DNA of 64,000 nt, taken from Brevundimonas nasdae. GTDB lineage: Bacteria; Pseudomonadota; Alphaproteobacteria; Caulobacterales; Caulobacteraceae. The translations under genes were made by a program, and so were the position numbers. Shown here piece by piece: positions 1 to 8,381 of this stretch. The DNA is taken from positions 186,001 to 250,000 of the forward strand of contig NZ_JAEPWN010000003.1 of assembly GCF_016654005.1 (NCBI RefSeq), in the 5' to 3' direction. Positions within the stretch are counted from its first letter, which is position 1; every line of letters begins with the position of its first letter. The notes under the pieces are model-generated. The model ran no database searches, had not been told where the DNA came from, and was given only the letters and a program-made list of their open reading frames with translations.

Positions 1-260
1 CCCTGATCCGGCTGCAGAACATGCTGTTTCACCGCGCCATACGCAGCCAGGACTATGTCGGCGCCGAACGCTCGGCCCTGCGCCGCGCGCTGCTGGCGCC
101 GGACGACCATCGTCACTGGCTGGACGTGGCCTCCGCGCGTGAGAAACAGGGCGCCCTGGCCGGTTCGCTTCAGGCCCTGTCACAGGCGCACGGGCTGAAC
201 GGACTGGAGGAAGCCCAGCGTTCGAGCAGTTTCGAACGGCTGCGGATGCGGTTGAATTGA
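1..260 (+). CDS. C-terminal fragment of a TPR/SirB1-like protein
   Basis: The frame is already open at the left edge (codons from base 3) and ends at the TGA at 258-260, so only about 85 C-terminal residues are visible. The fragment is helical and resembles a tetratricopeptide pair: a segment with A-A-R-x-A-L-L-A-P-D-D-like spacing, followed by a second helix pair (GALAGSLQALSQA). That arrangement is seen at the end of SirB1/transglutaminase-like proteins, where TPR helices follow the catalytic fold. The catalytic part lies outside the window, so the family call is an inference from the tail alone. The gene ends 15 bases before the TTG start of the next gene and may be cotranscribed with it. 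Confidence 0.45.
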   Translation, partial: LIRLQNMLFHRAIRSQDYVGAERSALRRALLAPDDHRHWLDVASAREKQGALAGSLQALSQAHGLNGLEEAQRSSSFERLRMRLN

Positions 261-275
261 TCCCCGGAGGCGATC

Positions 276-593
276 TTGGCTGATGGAGCGATCGTGGTGA
301 AAGCCCGGATCAGGCTTTTGTCAGCAGATGAGGGCGGGCGCACCTTGCCGGTCTATGGTCGATACAGACCCAATCATGGTTTCTTCGACAACGACCGATC
401 AGAGATGATGATCGGTCAGATCGATTTCGGGACTGCGCCTTGTCACCCGGGAGAGACAAGAGACGTCACTATTGAATTCTTCGATGCCCCGGAACTGAAT
501 GATCTTCTTCAGAATGGCCGTGAATGGCGTATTCAAGAAGGGGACAGGCTTATCGGCGTTGGCCGTGTGATTGAACGGCTTAAGCCGGCATAG
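276..593 (+). CDS. Small protein resembling stand-alone EF-Tu domain 3
   Basis: This 105-residue protein has a TTG start at 276, preceded by GGAGG at 266-270. Residues 15-40 read L-S-x-D-E-G-G-R-T-x-P-x-x-x-x-Y-R-P. That closely follows the first strands of EF-Tu domain 3, whose family signature is LSKDEGGRHTPFF..YRPQF. The C-terminal part (I-Q-E-G-D-R-L-I-G-V-G-x-V near residue 90) matches the final strands of the same barrel (IREGGRTVGAGVV). The G domain and domain 2 are absent, so it cannot be a GTPase. In EF-Tu this barrel contacts tRNA and EF-Ts; the role of an isolated copy is unknown. It lies directly after the partial TPR gene and is convergent with the UbiH-like gene. Confidence 0.6.
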   Translation: MADGAIVVKARIRLLSADEGGRTLPVYGRYRPNHGFFDNDRSEMMIGQIDFGTAPCHPGETRDVTIEFFDAPELNDLLQNGREWRIQEGDRLIGVGRVIERLKPA

Positions 594-596
594 GAC

Positions 597-1850
597 CTAA
601 ACCGGCTCGCCGCGCAGCAGACGGGGCAGGTCGCCCGTCGCGCCGCCCGCCTCCTGCATGAAGGCGCGGCGCAGGGGGCCGATGCGGTTGACGGCGGCCA
701 TGCCCAGATTGCGCGCGAACCGCACCGGGGCGATGTCGTTGGAGAACAGGCGCACGAAGGCGTCGAAGCCCGCCGCCAGCGCCGCATTGTCGAACCGGCG
801 CCAGCGGGCGTAGCGCTCCAGCACCGTCTCAGAGCCCAGATCCTCGCCCAGACGCGCGGCCTCGGCCAGCACCTCGGCCAGGGCGGCGGCGTCCTTCAGG
901 CCCATGTTCAGCCCCTGTCCGGCGATGGGATGCACACCATGGGCGGCGTCGCCGATCAGGGCGATGCGCGGGGCGATCAGCTTTTCGGCCAGGCTGAGCG
1001 ACAGCGGATAGACGAAGCGCGGCCCCTCGACCGTCACATCCTCCAGAAACTCGCCGAAGCGGCGCATCAGATGGGCGTGGAAGGCCTCGTCCGAGGCTGA
1101 GCGCAGGGCCTCGCCCCGGCGGGTGCTTTCGGTCCAGACCAGACTGGCGCGCTGGTCGGTCAGGGGCAGGATGGCGAAGGGGCCGCTGGGCAGGAAATAT
1201 TCGTGGGCGACATTGCCGTGGTCGCGGCCCATCCGCACCGTCGCGACGACGCCGCTCTGGCCATAGGTCCAGCCCACCGTCTCGATCCCGGCGGCCCGGC
1301 GAACGGTCGATCCGCGTCCCTCGGCGCCGACGACCAGAGGCGCGGTCAGGGTTGAACCATCGGCCAGGGTCACCGTCGCCTTGCCCGCGTCCGTAGTGAC
1401 CGAAGCCACAGAGGCGGGCGCGCGAACCTCGATCCCCGCCCGGATCACCGCCTGGGCCAGGGCCACGCGGATGCGGCGGTTCTCGACCAGATAGCCCAGA
1501 GGCTCTCCGCCCGTGCGCCCGCCGATCTCGTCAGCGTCGAAGCGCAGGAAGGCGGAGGAGGGGGCCGAGCTGGCCGCGCCCGGCCGGCGCCCATCCGTGA
1601 CCAGAATATGGTCCATCCGGCAGGCGTGGGGGCGCAGATCCTCGCCCAGCCCCAAGGCGTCCAGCATGCGGAAGGTCGAAAAGGCGATGGCGGTCGAACG
1701 CCCGTCGAACGTCGGCGCCAGCTGGGCGTCGAACGGCTGGGGGTCGATCATGACCACCTTCAGCCCGCCCTGCGCCGCCGCCAGCGCGAAGGCTGCGCCG
1801 GTCAGGCCCGCGCCTGCGATGATGATGTCGTAGGTTTCGGTGTCGGACAT
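597..1850 (-). CDS. UbiH/UbiF/COQ6-family FAD-dependent hydroxylase
   Basis: This 417-residue flavoprotein monooxygenase is of the type that hydroxylates the aromatic ring during ubiquinone biosynthesis, probably at the cytoplasmic membrane. It has an N-terminal FAD-binding G-A-G-L-T-G motif at residues 13-18. Near residue 300 is the family's second FAD signature, G-D-A-A-H-G-V-H-P-I-A-G-Q-G-L-N-M-G. Length is normal for the family. The sequence does not show which ring position it acts on (UbiH, UbiF, UbiI or the alphaproteobacterial UbiL/UbiM types), so no symbol is given. It is divergent from ftsK with a 140-bp shared upstream region. Confidence 0.85.
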   Translation of the reverse strand: MSDTETYDIIIAGAGLTGAAFALAAAQGGLKVVMIDPQPFDAQLAPTFDGRSTAIAFSTFRMLDALGLGEDLRPHACRMDHILVTDGRRPGAASSAPSSAFLRFDADEIGGRTGGEPLGYLVENRRIRVALAQAVIRAGIEVRAPASVASVTTDAGKATVTLADGSTLTAPLVVGAEGRGSTVRRAAGIETVGWTYGQSGVVATVRMGRDHGNVAHEYFLPSGPFAILPLTDQRASLVWTESTRRGEALRSASDEAFHAHLMRRFGEFLEDVTVEGPRFVYPLSLSLAEKLIAPRIALIGDAAHGVHPIAGQGLNMGLKDAAALAEVLAEAARLGEDLGSETVLERYARWRRFDNAALAAGFDAFVRLFSNDIAPVRFARNLGMAAVNRIGPLRRAFMQEAGGATGDLPRLLRGEPV

Positions 1851-1990
1851 GACAGGCTTGTCGCGCCGGGCGGCCCAAAGGTCCAGAGGGCGAAACGTCT
1901 TCGCAGCGGCGGCTCTGGTAAATGGGCTCTTAACCCTGTGGGTGCGACAAGGGCTGCCGAACGTCAGCCGCCAGGAAGGTTCCGCCCTTC

Positions 1991-4450
1991 ATGTCCACCG
2001 CCCTCGCCATCAGCCGTCAGGCCTGGATCAGCGCCCGCATCCTGTGGGACGCGCCGTTTGTCGTGCGGTTCAGGGGCGTGCTGCAGGCCCTGCTGGCGGC
2101 GCTGCTGCTGGTCGCCCTGATCTCGTGGAATCCGGCGGACGCCAGCCTGAACGCGGCCTCCAGCCTGCCGACGACCAATTGGCTGGGTGTGAACGGCGCC
2201 CTGTTCGCCGACATCTTCATGCAGTCGCTGGGGCTGGCGGCCTGGCCCGCGGCCCTGCTGCTGATCGCCTTCGGCGTGGCCCGCGCGGTGGGCGACGCCC
2301 TGCAGCAAAGATTGAAGCCGACGCCGTTGAAGGCGCTGGCGGCGACGGGCGGGACGCTGCTGCTGTCCAGCGCCCTGGCGGCGCTGGCTGCGCCCGCCGC
2401 CTGGCCCTTGGCGGCCGGTCTTGGCGGTCTGTGGGGCGACGCCGTCACCGGCCTGGCCGCCAAGGGGATCACCGCCCTGCATATTCCCGCTGGACGGATC
2501 ATCGCCGGTCTGATCTTCCTGATCGCCAGTCTGTGGATGCTGGCCTACGCCGTGGGCATCCGCGCGATGGACTTCATCGACGCCCTGCACTGGGGCAAGT
2601 CGCTGCGGGCGCCCGCCGCGCCGCAGGCCGCCGTCAAGAAGGCCCAGCGCGCCAAACCGTCTGAAGACGCCCCCGCCAAGTCGGCCAGGGCCAAGGCCGC
2701 CCCCCGCGCGGCCGCCCAGGATGAACCGGCCTATGAGGCCGAGGCCCCGACCTACGCCGATGAGGCCCAGGCCGGGTCACAAACGGCTTATGACGATCTG
2801 CCGCCGTGGGAGGAGGCCCTGCCGGTCGAGACCGCGCCGCGCCCGTCTGCCTCCCGCGCCGTCGAACCGCGCGTCGCCGCCGTCAAGGCGCCCAAGGCGC
2901 GCAAGGACGATCTGGACCAGCAGGCCTTCGATTTCACCCGGCCAGAGGGCGACTTCGACCTGCCGCCGCTGGGCATATTGAGCAAGCCCGGCCAGCGCAC
3001 CGCCTCGGTCGATGAGGATTCGCTGAAACAGAACGCCAAGATGCTGGAAGGCGTGCTGCAGGAGTTTGGCGTGCGCGGGGTGATCGACCAGATCCGCCCC
3101 GGCCCGGTGGTCACCCTGTACGAACTGGTCCCGGCGCCGGGCGTGAAGCATGGCCGCGTCGTGGCCCTGGCCGACGACATCGCCCGCTCCATGTCCGCCC
3201 GCGCCTGCCGCATCAGCGTGGTTCAGGGGCGCAACGCCATCGGCATCGAACTGCCCAACGCCAAGCGCGAGACCGTCTATCTGCGCGACCTTCTGGCCAG
3301 CGCCGAATACGACAAGAAGGGCCACCTTCTGCCGCTGGCTCTGGGCGAGACCATCGGCGGCGAGCCCTATGTCGCCGACCTGGCGCGCATGCCCCACCTG
3401 CTGATCGCGGGCACCACCGGCTCGGGCAAGTCGGTCGGGGTCAACGCCATGATCCTGTCGATCCTGTATCGCCACAGCCCGGCCGAATGCCGCTTCATCA
3501 TGATCGACCCCAAGATGCTGGAGCTGTCGGTCTATGACGGCATTCCGCACCTGCTGGCCCCGGTCGTCACCGATCCGAAGAAGGCGGTCGTCGCCCTGAA
3601 ATGGACGGTGCGCGAGATGGAGGACCGCTATCGCCGCATGTCCAAGCTGGGCGTGCGCAACATCGCCTCCTACAACGAACGCGCCCGTGAGGCGCAGGAG
3701 AAGGGCGAACATTTCGAACGCACCGTCCAGACCGGCTTCGACGATCAGGGCCGCCCCGTTTACGAGTCCGAGAAGATCCGGCCCGAGCCGCTGCCCTTCC
3801 TGGTCGTGGTCATGGACGAAATGGCCGACCTGATGCTGGTTGCGGGCAAGGATGTGGAGGGCGCCGTCCAGCGTCTGGCCCAGATGGCGCGCGCCGCGGG
3901 CATCCACCTGATCATGGCCACGCAGCGCCCGTCGGTGGACGTCATCACCGGCACCATCAAGGCCAACTTCCCGACCCGGATATCTTTCCAGGTCACCTCC
4001 AAGATCGACAGCCGCACCATCCTGGGCGAACAGGGGGGCGAACAGCTGCTGGGTCAGGGCGACATGCTCTATATGGCGGGCGGCGGGCGCATCACCCGCC
4101 TGCACGGCCCCTTCGTCGACGACAAGGAGGTCGAGGACGTCTGCAAACACCTGAAGGCCCAGGCCGAACCCGACTATCTGGACCTGATCACCGACGAACC
4201 GGACGGCGACGGCGACAACGCCTTTGACGAGGGCGGAAACGGCGGTTCCGGCGACGACCTGTATGATCGCGCGGTCGCCGTGGTCACCCGCGACCGCAAG
4301 GCCTCGACCAGCTACGTCCAGCGCCGTCTGCAGATCGGCTATAACCGCGCCGCCTCCCTGATCGAACGGATGGAGCAGGAAGGCGTCGTCTCGCAGGCCA
4401 ACCACGCCGGCAAGCGTGACGTCCTGGCCGGTCCGCCGCCGATGGTGTGA
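1991..4450 (+). CDS. ftsK: DNA translocase FtsK
   Basis: This 819-residue septal DNA pump moves chromosome termini through the division site. The N-terminal 200 residues hold about four hydrophobic membrane segments. A short Pro/Ala/Lys-rich linker (about residues 210-310) follows, much shorter than in Escherichia coli. The RecA-like motor has Walker A G-T-T-G-S-G-K-S near residue 474 and Walker B F-L-V-V-V-M-D-E near residue 602. The last 65 residues form the winged-helix gamma domain that reads KOPS sites ([22 protein letters not shown]). All motor motifs are present. It is transcribed away from the UbiH-like gene and ends convergent with a TetR gene. Confidence 0.97.
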   Translation: MSTALAISRQAWISARILWDAPFVVRFRGVLQALLAALLLVALISWNPADASLNAASSLPTTNWLGVNGALFADIFMQSLGLAAWPAALLLIAFGVARAVGDALQQRLKPTPLKALAATGGTLLLSSALAALAAPAAWPLAAGLGGLWGDAVTGLAAKGITALHIPAGRIIAGLIFLIASLWMLAYAVGIRAMDFIDALHWGKSLRAPAAPQAAVKKAQRAKPSEDAPAKSARAKAAPRAAAQDEPAYEAEAPTYADEAQAGSQTAYDDLPPWEEALPVETAPRPSASRAVEPRVAAVKAPKARKDDLDQQAFDFTRPEGDFDLPPLGILSKPGQRTASVDEDSLKQNAKMLEGVLQEFGVRGVIDQIRPGPVVTLYELVPAPGVKHGRVVALADDIARSMSARACRISVVQGRNAIGIELPNAKRETVYLRDLLASAEYDKKGHLLPLALGETIGGEPYVADLARMPHLLIAGTTGSGKSVGVNAMILSILYRHSPAECRFIMIDPKMLELSVYDGIPHLLAPVVTDPKKAVVALKWTVREMEDRYRRMSKLGVRNIASYNERAREAQEKGEHFERTVQTGFDDQGRPVYESEKIRPEPLPFLVVVMDEMADLMLVAGKDVEGAVQRLAQMARAAGIHLIMATQRPSVDVITGTIKANFPTRISFQVTSKIDSRTILGEQGGEQLLGQGDMLYMAGGGRITRLHGPFVDDKEVEDVCKHLKAQAEPDYLDLITDEPDGDGDNAFDEGGNGGSGDDLYDRAVAVVTRDRKASTSYVQRRLQIGYNRAASLIERMEQEGVVSQANHAGKRDVLAGPPPMV

Positions 4451-4472
4451 AGGTTGCTGCGGCCGTGGGGCG

Positions 4473-5060
4473 TCAGTTCAGGGCGTGCATCGCGCCCTGG
4501 ATCGTGGCCATGAGTTCCGGCCGATCTGCGCCGTCCTGCGCCTGAAGCGACAGGGCCAGAACGACGGAGGCGTAGAAGACGGCCAGGCCGGATGTGTCGG
4601 CGTCTGGGGGCAGTTGGCCCTCGCTGCGGCCTTTTTCGAGACGGATATGGATGCGCTGGATCATGGCGCGTCTTTCGGACGCCATGCGTTGGCGCAAAAC
4701 ATGGTCATGGGGTGAGTTCACCAGCCCCAGGGCGGCAAGACAGCCTGCCGCACGGGGGGCGCCCAGCGCGTTATCGGCGCTGGCGGCCAACATGGCGTGG
4801 ATGGCGGCCCGGACATCGGGCGTGGCGTCCAGCGCGGTGATGCTGCGCGCCCCGATGGTCGAGAGGTAGAGGTCGAACGCCTCATGGAACAGGGCTTCTT
4901 TGGACTTGAAGGCTGCGTAGAAGCTGGGCGGATTGATGCCCATGGCCGCGGTCAGATCGCCGACTTGGGCGGCCTCGAACCCCTTTTCCCAGAAGATCTG
5001 CAACGCCTGCTGAAGCGCCTGGTCGCGGTCGAATTTTCGGGGTCTTCCACGCGGGGGCAC
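4473..5060 (-). CDS. TetR/AcrR-family transcriptional regulator
   Basis: This 195-residue repressor opens with a basic arm (PPRGRPRKFDRD) and a TetR helix-turn-helix at about residues 15-60 (ALQIFWEKGFEAAQVGDLTAAMGINPPSFYAAFKSKEALF, here abbreviated by its core). The remaining helices form the ligand and dimer domain, whose inducer cannot be predicted. It is divergent from the SnoaL-like gene. The 96-bp gap holds an inverted repeat TACATAAA/TTTATGTA that could be its operator, which makes that neighbour the most likely target. Confidence 0.88.
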   Translation of the reverse strand: MPPRGRPRKFDRDQALQQALQIFWEKGFEAAQVGDLTAAMGINPPSFYAAFKSKEALFHEAFDLYLSTIGARSITALDATPDVRAAIHAMLAASADNALGAPRAAGCLAALGLVNSPHDHVLRQRMASERRAMIQRIHIRLEKGRSEGQLPPDADTSGLAVFYASVVLALSLQAQDGADRPELMATIQGAMHALN

Positions 5061-5085
5061 GGGCCAGCCTTTCTATAATTCTTGC

Positions 5086-5133
5086 TACATAAATGCTTGA
5101 CGCGAACAGCGCAAATGCAGATAGGTTTATGTA
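5086..5133. promoter_or_regulatory. Candidate TetR operator: TACATAAA...TTTATGTA
   Basis: TACATAAA (5086-5093) and TTTATGTA (5126-5133) are perfect inverted copies separated by 32 bp, and both are AT-rich in a GC-rich context. They lie between a TetR gene and its divergent neighbour. A TTGACG at 5097-5102 sits between the arms and may be a -35 element for the rightward gene. Arms this far apart would suit two half-sites or two bound dimers. Confidence 0.45.
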
Positions 5134-5156
5134 CTGAGGTTTACAAAAATAGAGCC

Positions 5157-5555
5157 ATGACCGACCCCATCCGACCCGCCGTTATCGAGTTCTTCCGCCG
5201 CACCGCTTGCGAAACCCCGCAGGACATCAGCGCCTTGTTCAGCGAGGACGTGGACTGGCATGTCGCCGGTGATGTCGACGCCGTCTCCTGGATCGGCCGC
5301 AAGACGGGGCGTAAAGGCGTCGCTGAATTCTATCAGGCGATCCGCGATCTGATCGTTTCAGAACGGTTCGAGGTCACGGAGATCCTGGTGCAGGGAAACC
5401 GGGCCATTGCCCTGGGCGACCTGGAATCCCGCGTGAAAAGCACCGGCAAGCTTATTGTGTCGGAGTTCGCCTTCGACCTGACCTTCCGTGACGGTCTGAT
5501 CGTCCGGTTTCGCATGTTCGAAGACAGTTTCGCCGTGGCCCAGGCTGCTGTCTGA
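5157..5555 (+). CDS. SnoaL-like / NTF2-fold protein
   Basis: This 132-residue protein starts at ATG 5157. The frame extends upstream to 5082, but that part runs through the promoter and operator region and is not protein-like. It has the alpha+beta-barrel pattern of SnoaL/ketosteroid-isomerase-like proteins: an N-terminal helix, then D-V-D-W-H-V-A-G, G-R-K-x-G-x-x-G-V-A-E-F-Y near residues 45-58, and a final F-R-D-G-L-I-V-R-F-R-M-F-E-D strand. Such proteins bind or isomerise small hydrophobic molecules, but the substrate is unknown. It is probably regulated by the divergent TetR protein. Confidence 0.8.
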   Translation: MTDPIRPAVIEFFRRTACETPQDISALFSEDVDWHVAGDVDAVSWIGRKTGRKGVAEFYQAIRDLIVSERFEVTEILVQGNRAIALGDLESRVKSTGKLIVSEFAFDLTFRDGLIVRFRMFEDSFAVAQAAV

Positions 5556-5643
5556 CCCTTGGGCGGCTGGGCCGATAACCGACTGATCCTGTCGCCAAAA
5601 TAAGATAGGTGAGAGACGGTCGCCTAATAGGGAAACAAGCCGA

Positions 5644-6276
5644 ATGCCAGAACTGTCCAGCCTGATGACCTTCGCCCTGATCGCGCTGGGCATGGTCCTG
5701 ACGCCGGGACCGAACATGGTCTATCTGATCTCCCGCTCGATCAGCCAGGGGCGCGTGGCGGGTCTGATCTCTCTGGGCGGGGTGGCGCTGGGGTTTGTCT
5801 TCTATCTGCTGTGCGCAGCCTTCGGGATCACGGCCTTTCTAATCGCTGTGCCATTCGCCCATGATGCGCTGCGGATCGCGGGGGCGGCCTATCTGTTCTA
5901 TCTGGCATGGCAGGCGGTGAAGCCGGGCGGTCGTTCGCCGTTCGAGGTCCGCGAACTGCCCAAAGACAGCCCGCGCAGGCTGTTCATGATGGGTTTCATG
6001 ACCAATCTGCTGAACCCCAAGATCGCCATCATGTATCTGTCGCTGCTGCCGCAGTTCATCACGCCGGGACATGGGAGCGTGCTGGCGCAGTCGCTGGTTC
6101 TGGGCATGACGCAGGTGGTGATCAGTCTCAGCGTCAACGCCGTGATCGCTGTTGCGGCGGGATCGATCGCCGTCTTCCTGACGCGTCGTCCCAGCTGGCT
6201 GTCCATTCAACGCTGGCTGATGGGCACGGTGCTGGGCGGGCTGGCGGTGTCGATGCTGGCCGAGGCGCGGCGCTAG
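5644..6276 (+). CDS. LysE/RhtB-family amino-acid exporter
   Basis: This 210-residue inner-membrane protein has about six hydrophobic helices. It carries the family's N-terminal signature T-P-G-P-N-M-V-Y-L-I-S-R near residues 20-31 and the conserved L-L-N-P-K-I-A-I-M-Y segment near residue 120. Such proteins export amino acids or related small molecules; the substrate cannot be told. An imperfect inverted repeat, TAGGTGA (5606-5612) and TCGCCTA (5620-5626), lies just upstream and may be a regulator site. Its stop overlaps by four bases the stop of the convergent AraC gene. Confidence 0.88.
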   Translation: MPELSSLMTFALIALGMVLTPGPNMVYLISRSISQGRVAGLISLGGVALGFVFYLLCAAFGITAFLIAVPFAHDALRIAGAAYLFYLAWQAVKPGGRSPFEVRELPKDSPRRLFMMGFMTNLLNPKIAIMYLSLLPQFITPGHGSVLAQSLVLGMTQVVISLSVNAVIAVAAGSIAVFLTRRPSWLSIQRWLMGTVLGGLAVSMLAEARR

Positions 6277-7055
6277 GGCGTCTGCGCAGCCGCATATCGA
6301 ACCGGCGACAGGCCGGTCAGGCGTTTGAACATGGTCGAGAAGGCGGCGGGACTGTCATAACCCAGGTCCAGGGCGACGGCGGTGATCGAACGCCCTTCGG
6401 CCAGCAGGGGCAGGGCGTTGACCAGGCAGGCCTGCTGCCGCCAGGCGCCGAAGCTCATGCCGGTCTCACGGCGAAACCGGCGTGTGAAGGATCGACGGTC
6501 CATCGCCATCCGCCGCGCCCAGTCGTCGATGGTGTCGTGCGGCGACGGGCGATCCAGAAACCTGTGGCACAGGGCGGCCAGTGCGGGGCTGACGGGGAAG
6601 GGGACGGACAGGGGCAGGCGCGGCGCGCGCTCCAACTCCGCCAGCAAAAGGGCCATCACCAGTTCATCGCGCCCGCCCGGCTCATAGTCGGCGACGATGT
6701 CGGAGGCGGCGATCAGCAGGCTGCGCAACAGGGCCGGGACGCCGATCACCAGGCTTTGACCGCCCAGGGCGCGGGCTGCGGCGTCGTCCAGCAGGACGCT
6801 GCGGGTTTCGACATTGCCCACCATGCGCACGGCGTGGGTTATGCCTGCCGGCGTCCAGACCGCGCGTTCGGGCGGGGCGACCCAGGCGCCATGGGCGGTG
6901 CTGACCACGATCACGCCGCTGGCGGCGTACAGCAACTGGCCGCGTCCATGACTGTGGGGCGCCAGTTCGAATGACGGCGGATAGCGGTTGCCGATGCCGA
7001 CGACCGGCCGCGGCGTCTGATCATAGTCGTCAGGATTGATCCAGACTTCGGCCAT
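6273..7055 (-). CDS. AraC-family transcriptional regulator (cupin sensor)
   Basis: This 260-residue protein takes ATG 7055 as its start, since upstream codons run through the shared promoter. The N-terminal half is a cupin-type sensor with a P-H-S-H-G-R-G-Q motif near residue 33. The C-terminal 100 residues hold two helix-turn-helix units (T-I-D-D-W-A-R-R-M-A-M-D-R-R-S-F and A-L-D-L-G-Y-D-S-P-A-A-F), ending in the AraC signature F-K-R-L-T-G-L-S-P. It is divergent from the exporter gene at 7144. This is a common arrangement in which a cupin-AraC protein controls an adjacent MFS pump. Confidence 0.9.
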   Translation of the reverse strand: MAEVWINPDDYDQTPRPVVGIGNRYPPSFELAPHSHGRGQLLYAASGVIVVSTAHGAWVAPPERAVWTPAGITHAVRMVGNVETRSVLLDDAAARALGGQSLVIGVPALLRSLLIAASDIVADYEPGGRDELVMALLLAELERAPRLPLSVPFPVSPALAALCHRFLDRPSPHDTIDDWARRMAMDRRSFTRRFRRETGMSFGAWRQQACLVNALPLLAEGRSITAVALDLGYDSPAAFSTMFKRLTGLSPVRYAAAQTP

Positions 7056-7102
7056 GTCCCACTCGCGAAAGTGAATGTCCCGACATCGAATGCGGGCCAG
7101 GG

Positions 7103-7122
7103 GTCTGTGCGCTATCGCAGAC
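7103..7122. promoter_or_regulatory. Imperfect palindrome between araC-like gene and fsr
   Basis: GTCTGTGCG and CGCAGAC face each other across CTAT at 7103-7122, with one extra base in the left arm. The site lies in the 88-bp region between the divergent AraC and exporter genes, so it is a plausible regulator-binding site. No -35/-10 pair could be placed with confidence. Confidence 0.3.
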
Positions 7123-7143
7123 GCCCGAACAAGGTTTGAGTTG

Positions 7144-8373
7144 ATGACGACCGCCCACGCAGATCCTGCCCAGCCCTCGGTGGCGCAAACCACGGTGTTT
7201 CCCGTAATCGTGGCGGTCAGCGCCTGTCACCTGCTGAACGACATGATGCAGGCGCTGCTTCCGGCCATCTATCCCAACCTCAAGGCGTCGCTTGACCTGT
7301 CCTTCAGCCAGATCGGCCTGATCACCCTGGTGTATCAGATCACCGCCTCGATCCTGCAGCCTCTGGTCGGGGTCTATGCGGATCGACGCCCGACGCCGCT
7401 GGCCCTGCCGGGCGGGACGCTGTTCTCGCTGGCGGGCCTGGTCGTCCTGTCGGTCGCCCACACCTATCCGCTGCTGCTGGTCGGCGCGGCCCTGCTGGGC
7501 ATGGGCTCGTCGGTCTTCCACCCGGAAGCCTCCCGCGTGGCGCGGATGGCGGCGGGGCGCCGCGCGGGGCTGGCGCAGTCCCTGTTCCAGGTCGGCGGCA
7601 ATGCAGGCTCGGCCCTGGGGCCGTTGGCCGCCGCCATCGTCGTGGTCCGTTGGGGGCAGAGCAGCCTGGCCTTCTTCGCCCTTCTGGCCCTGCTGGCGGG
7701 GGCCATCCTGTGGCAGGTCAGCCTCTGGTACCGGGATCACGGCCTGGCCCGTCTGGTCGCCGGACGCAAACATCTGGAGGCGATTGAACTGCCCAAGGGC
7801 ACGGCGCGGCGCGGCCTGGCCATTCTGCTGGCCATGATCTTTTCGAAATATGTCTATCTGGCCAGCATCACGAGCTACTTCACCTTCTACCTGATCCAGA
7901 AGTTCGGCGTGGATGTCGACACCGCCCAACTGCACCTGTTCGCCTTCCTGGGCGCCGTGGCGGCGGGGACGATGATCGGGGGGCCGATCGGCGATCGTTT
8001 CGGGCGCAAATATGTGATCTGGGCCTCGATCCTGGGCGTGCTGCCGTTCACGCTTCTGCTGCCGCACGTCAGCCTGTTCTGGACGGGACCGATCACGATC
8101 ATCATCGGCCTGCTGCTGGCCTCGGCCTTCCCCGCCATCGTCGTCTTCGCCCAGGAGCTGGCGCCCGGAAAGATCGGCATGATCTCGGGCCTGTTCTTCG
8201 GATTTTCGTTCGGCATGGGCGGCATAGGCGCGGCGGTCCTGGGCTGGATGGCGGACCTGTACGGGGTGACGACCGTCTATGCGATCTGCAGCGTCCTGCC
8301 CGCCATCGGCCTGCTGGCCGCCTTCCTGCCGGACCTGAAGAAGGCGCGCGCCGGGGCGGAGGCGGGGGGCTGA
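7144..8373 (+). CDS. fsr: MFS transporter, fosmidomycin-resistance (Fsr) type
   Basis: This 409-residue twelve-helix major facilitator starts at ATG 7144. The region before it is shared promoter. After a short cytoplasmic tail it shows the Fsr-like first helix (A-C-H-L-L-N-D-M-M-Q-A-L-L-P-A-I-Y-P), the A-D-R-R-P loop after helix 2, and F-H-P-E-A-S-R near residue 130, which is typical of this subfamily. The central loop is short, and a second A-like motif (G-D-R-F-G-R-K) appears near residue 280. It likely exports fosmidomycin-like or other small anionic drugs. Control by the divergent AraC protein is inferred from position. Confidence 0.85.
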   Translation: MTTAHADPAQPSVAQTTVFPVIVAVSACHLLNDMMQALLPAIYPNLKASLDLSFSQIGLITLVYQITASILQPLVGVYADRRPTPLALPGGTLFSLAGLVVLSVAHTYPLLLVGAALLGMGSSVFHPEASRVARMAAGRRAGLAQSLFQVGGNAGSALGPLAAAIVVVRWGQSSLAFFALLALLAGAILWQVSLWYRDHGLARLVAGRKHLEAIELPKGTARRGLAILLAMIFSKYVYLASITSYFTFYLIQKFGVDVDTAQLHLFAFLGAVAAGTMIGGPIGDRFGRKYVIWASILGVLPFTLLLPHVSLFWTGPITIIIGLLLASAFPAIVVFAQELAPGKIGMISGLFFGFSFGMGGIGAAVLGWMADLYGVTTVYAICSVLPAIGLLAAFLPDLKKARAGAEAGG

Positions 8374-8381
8374 TCCTTGGC

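Noticed and set aside
2777..4405. Long minus-strand open frame of 542 codons opposite ftsK
   Set aside because: It is antisense to the well-supported ftsK gene, has Asp/His/Gly-rich shadow composition and matches no family.
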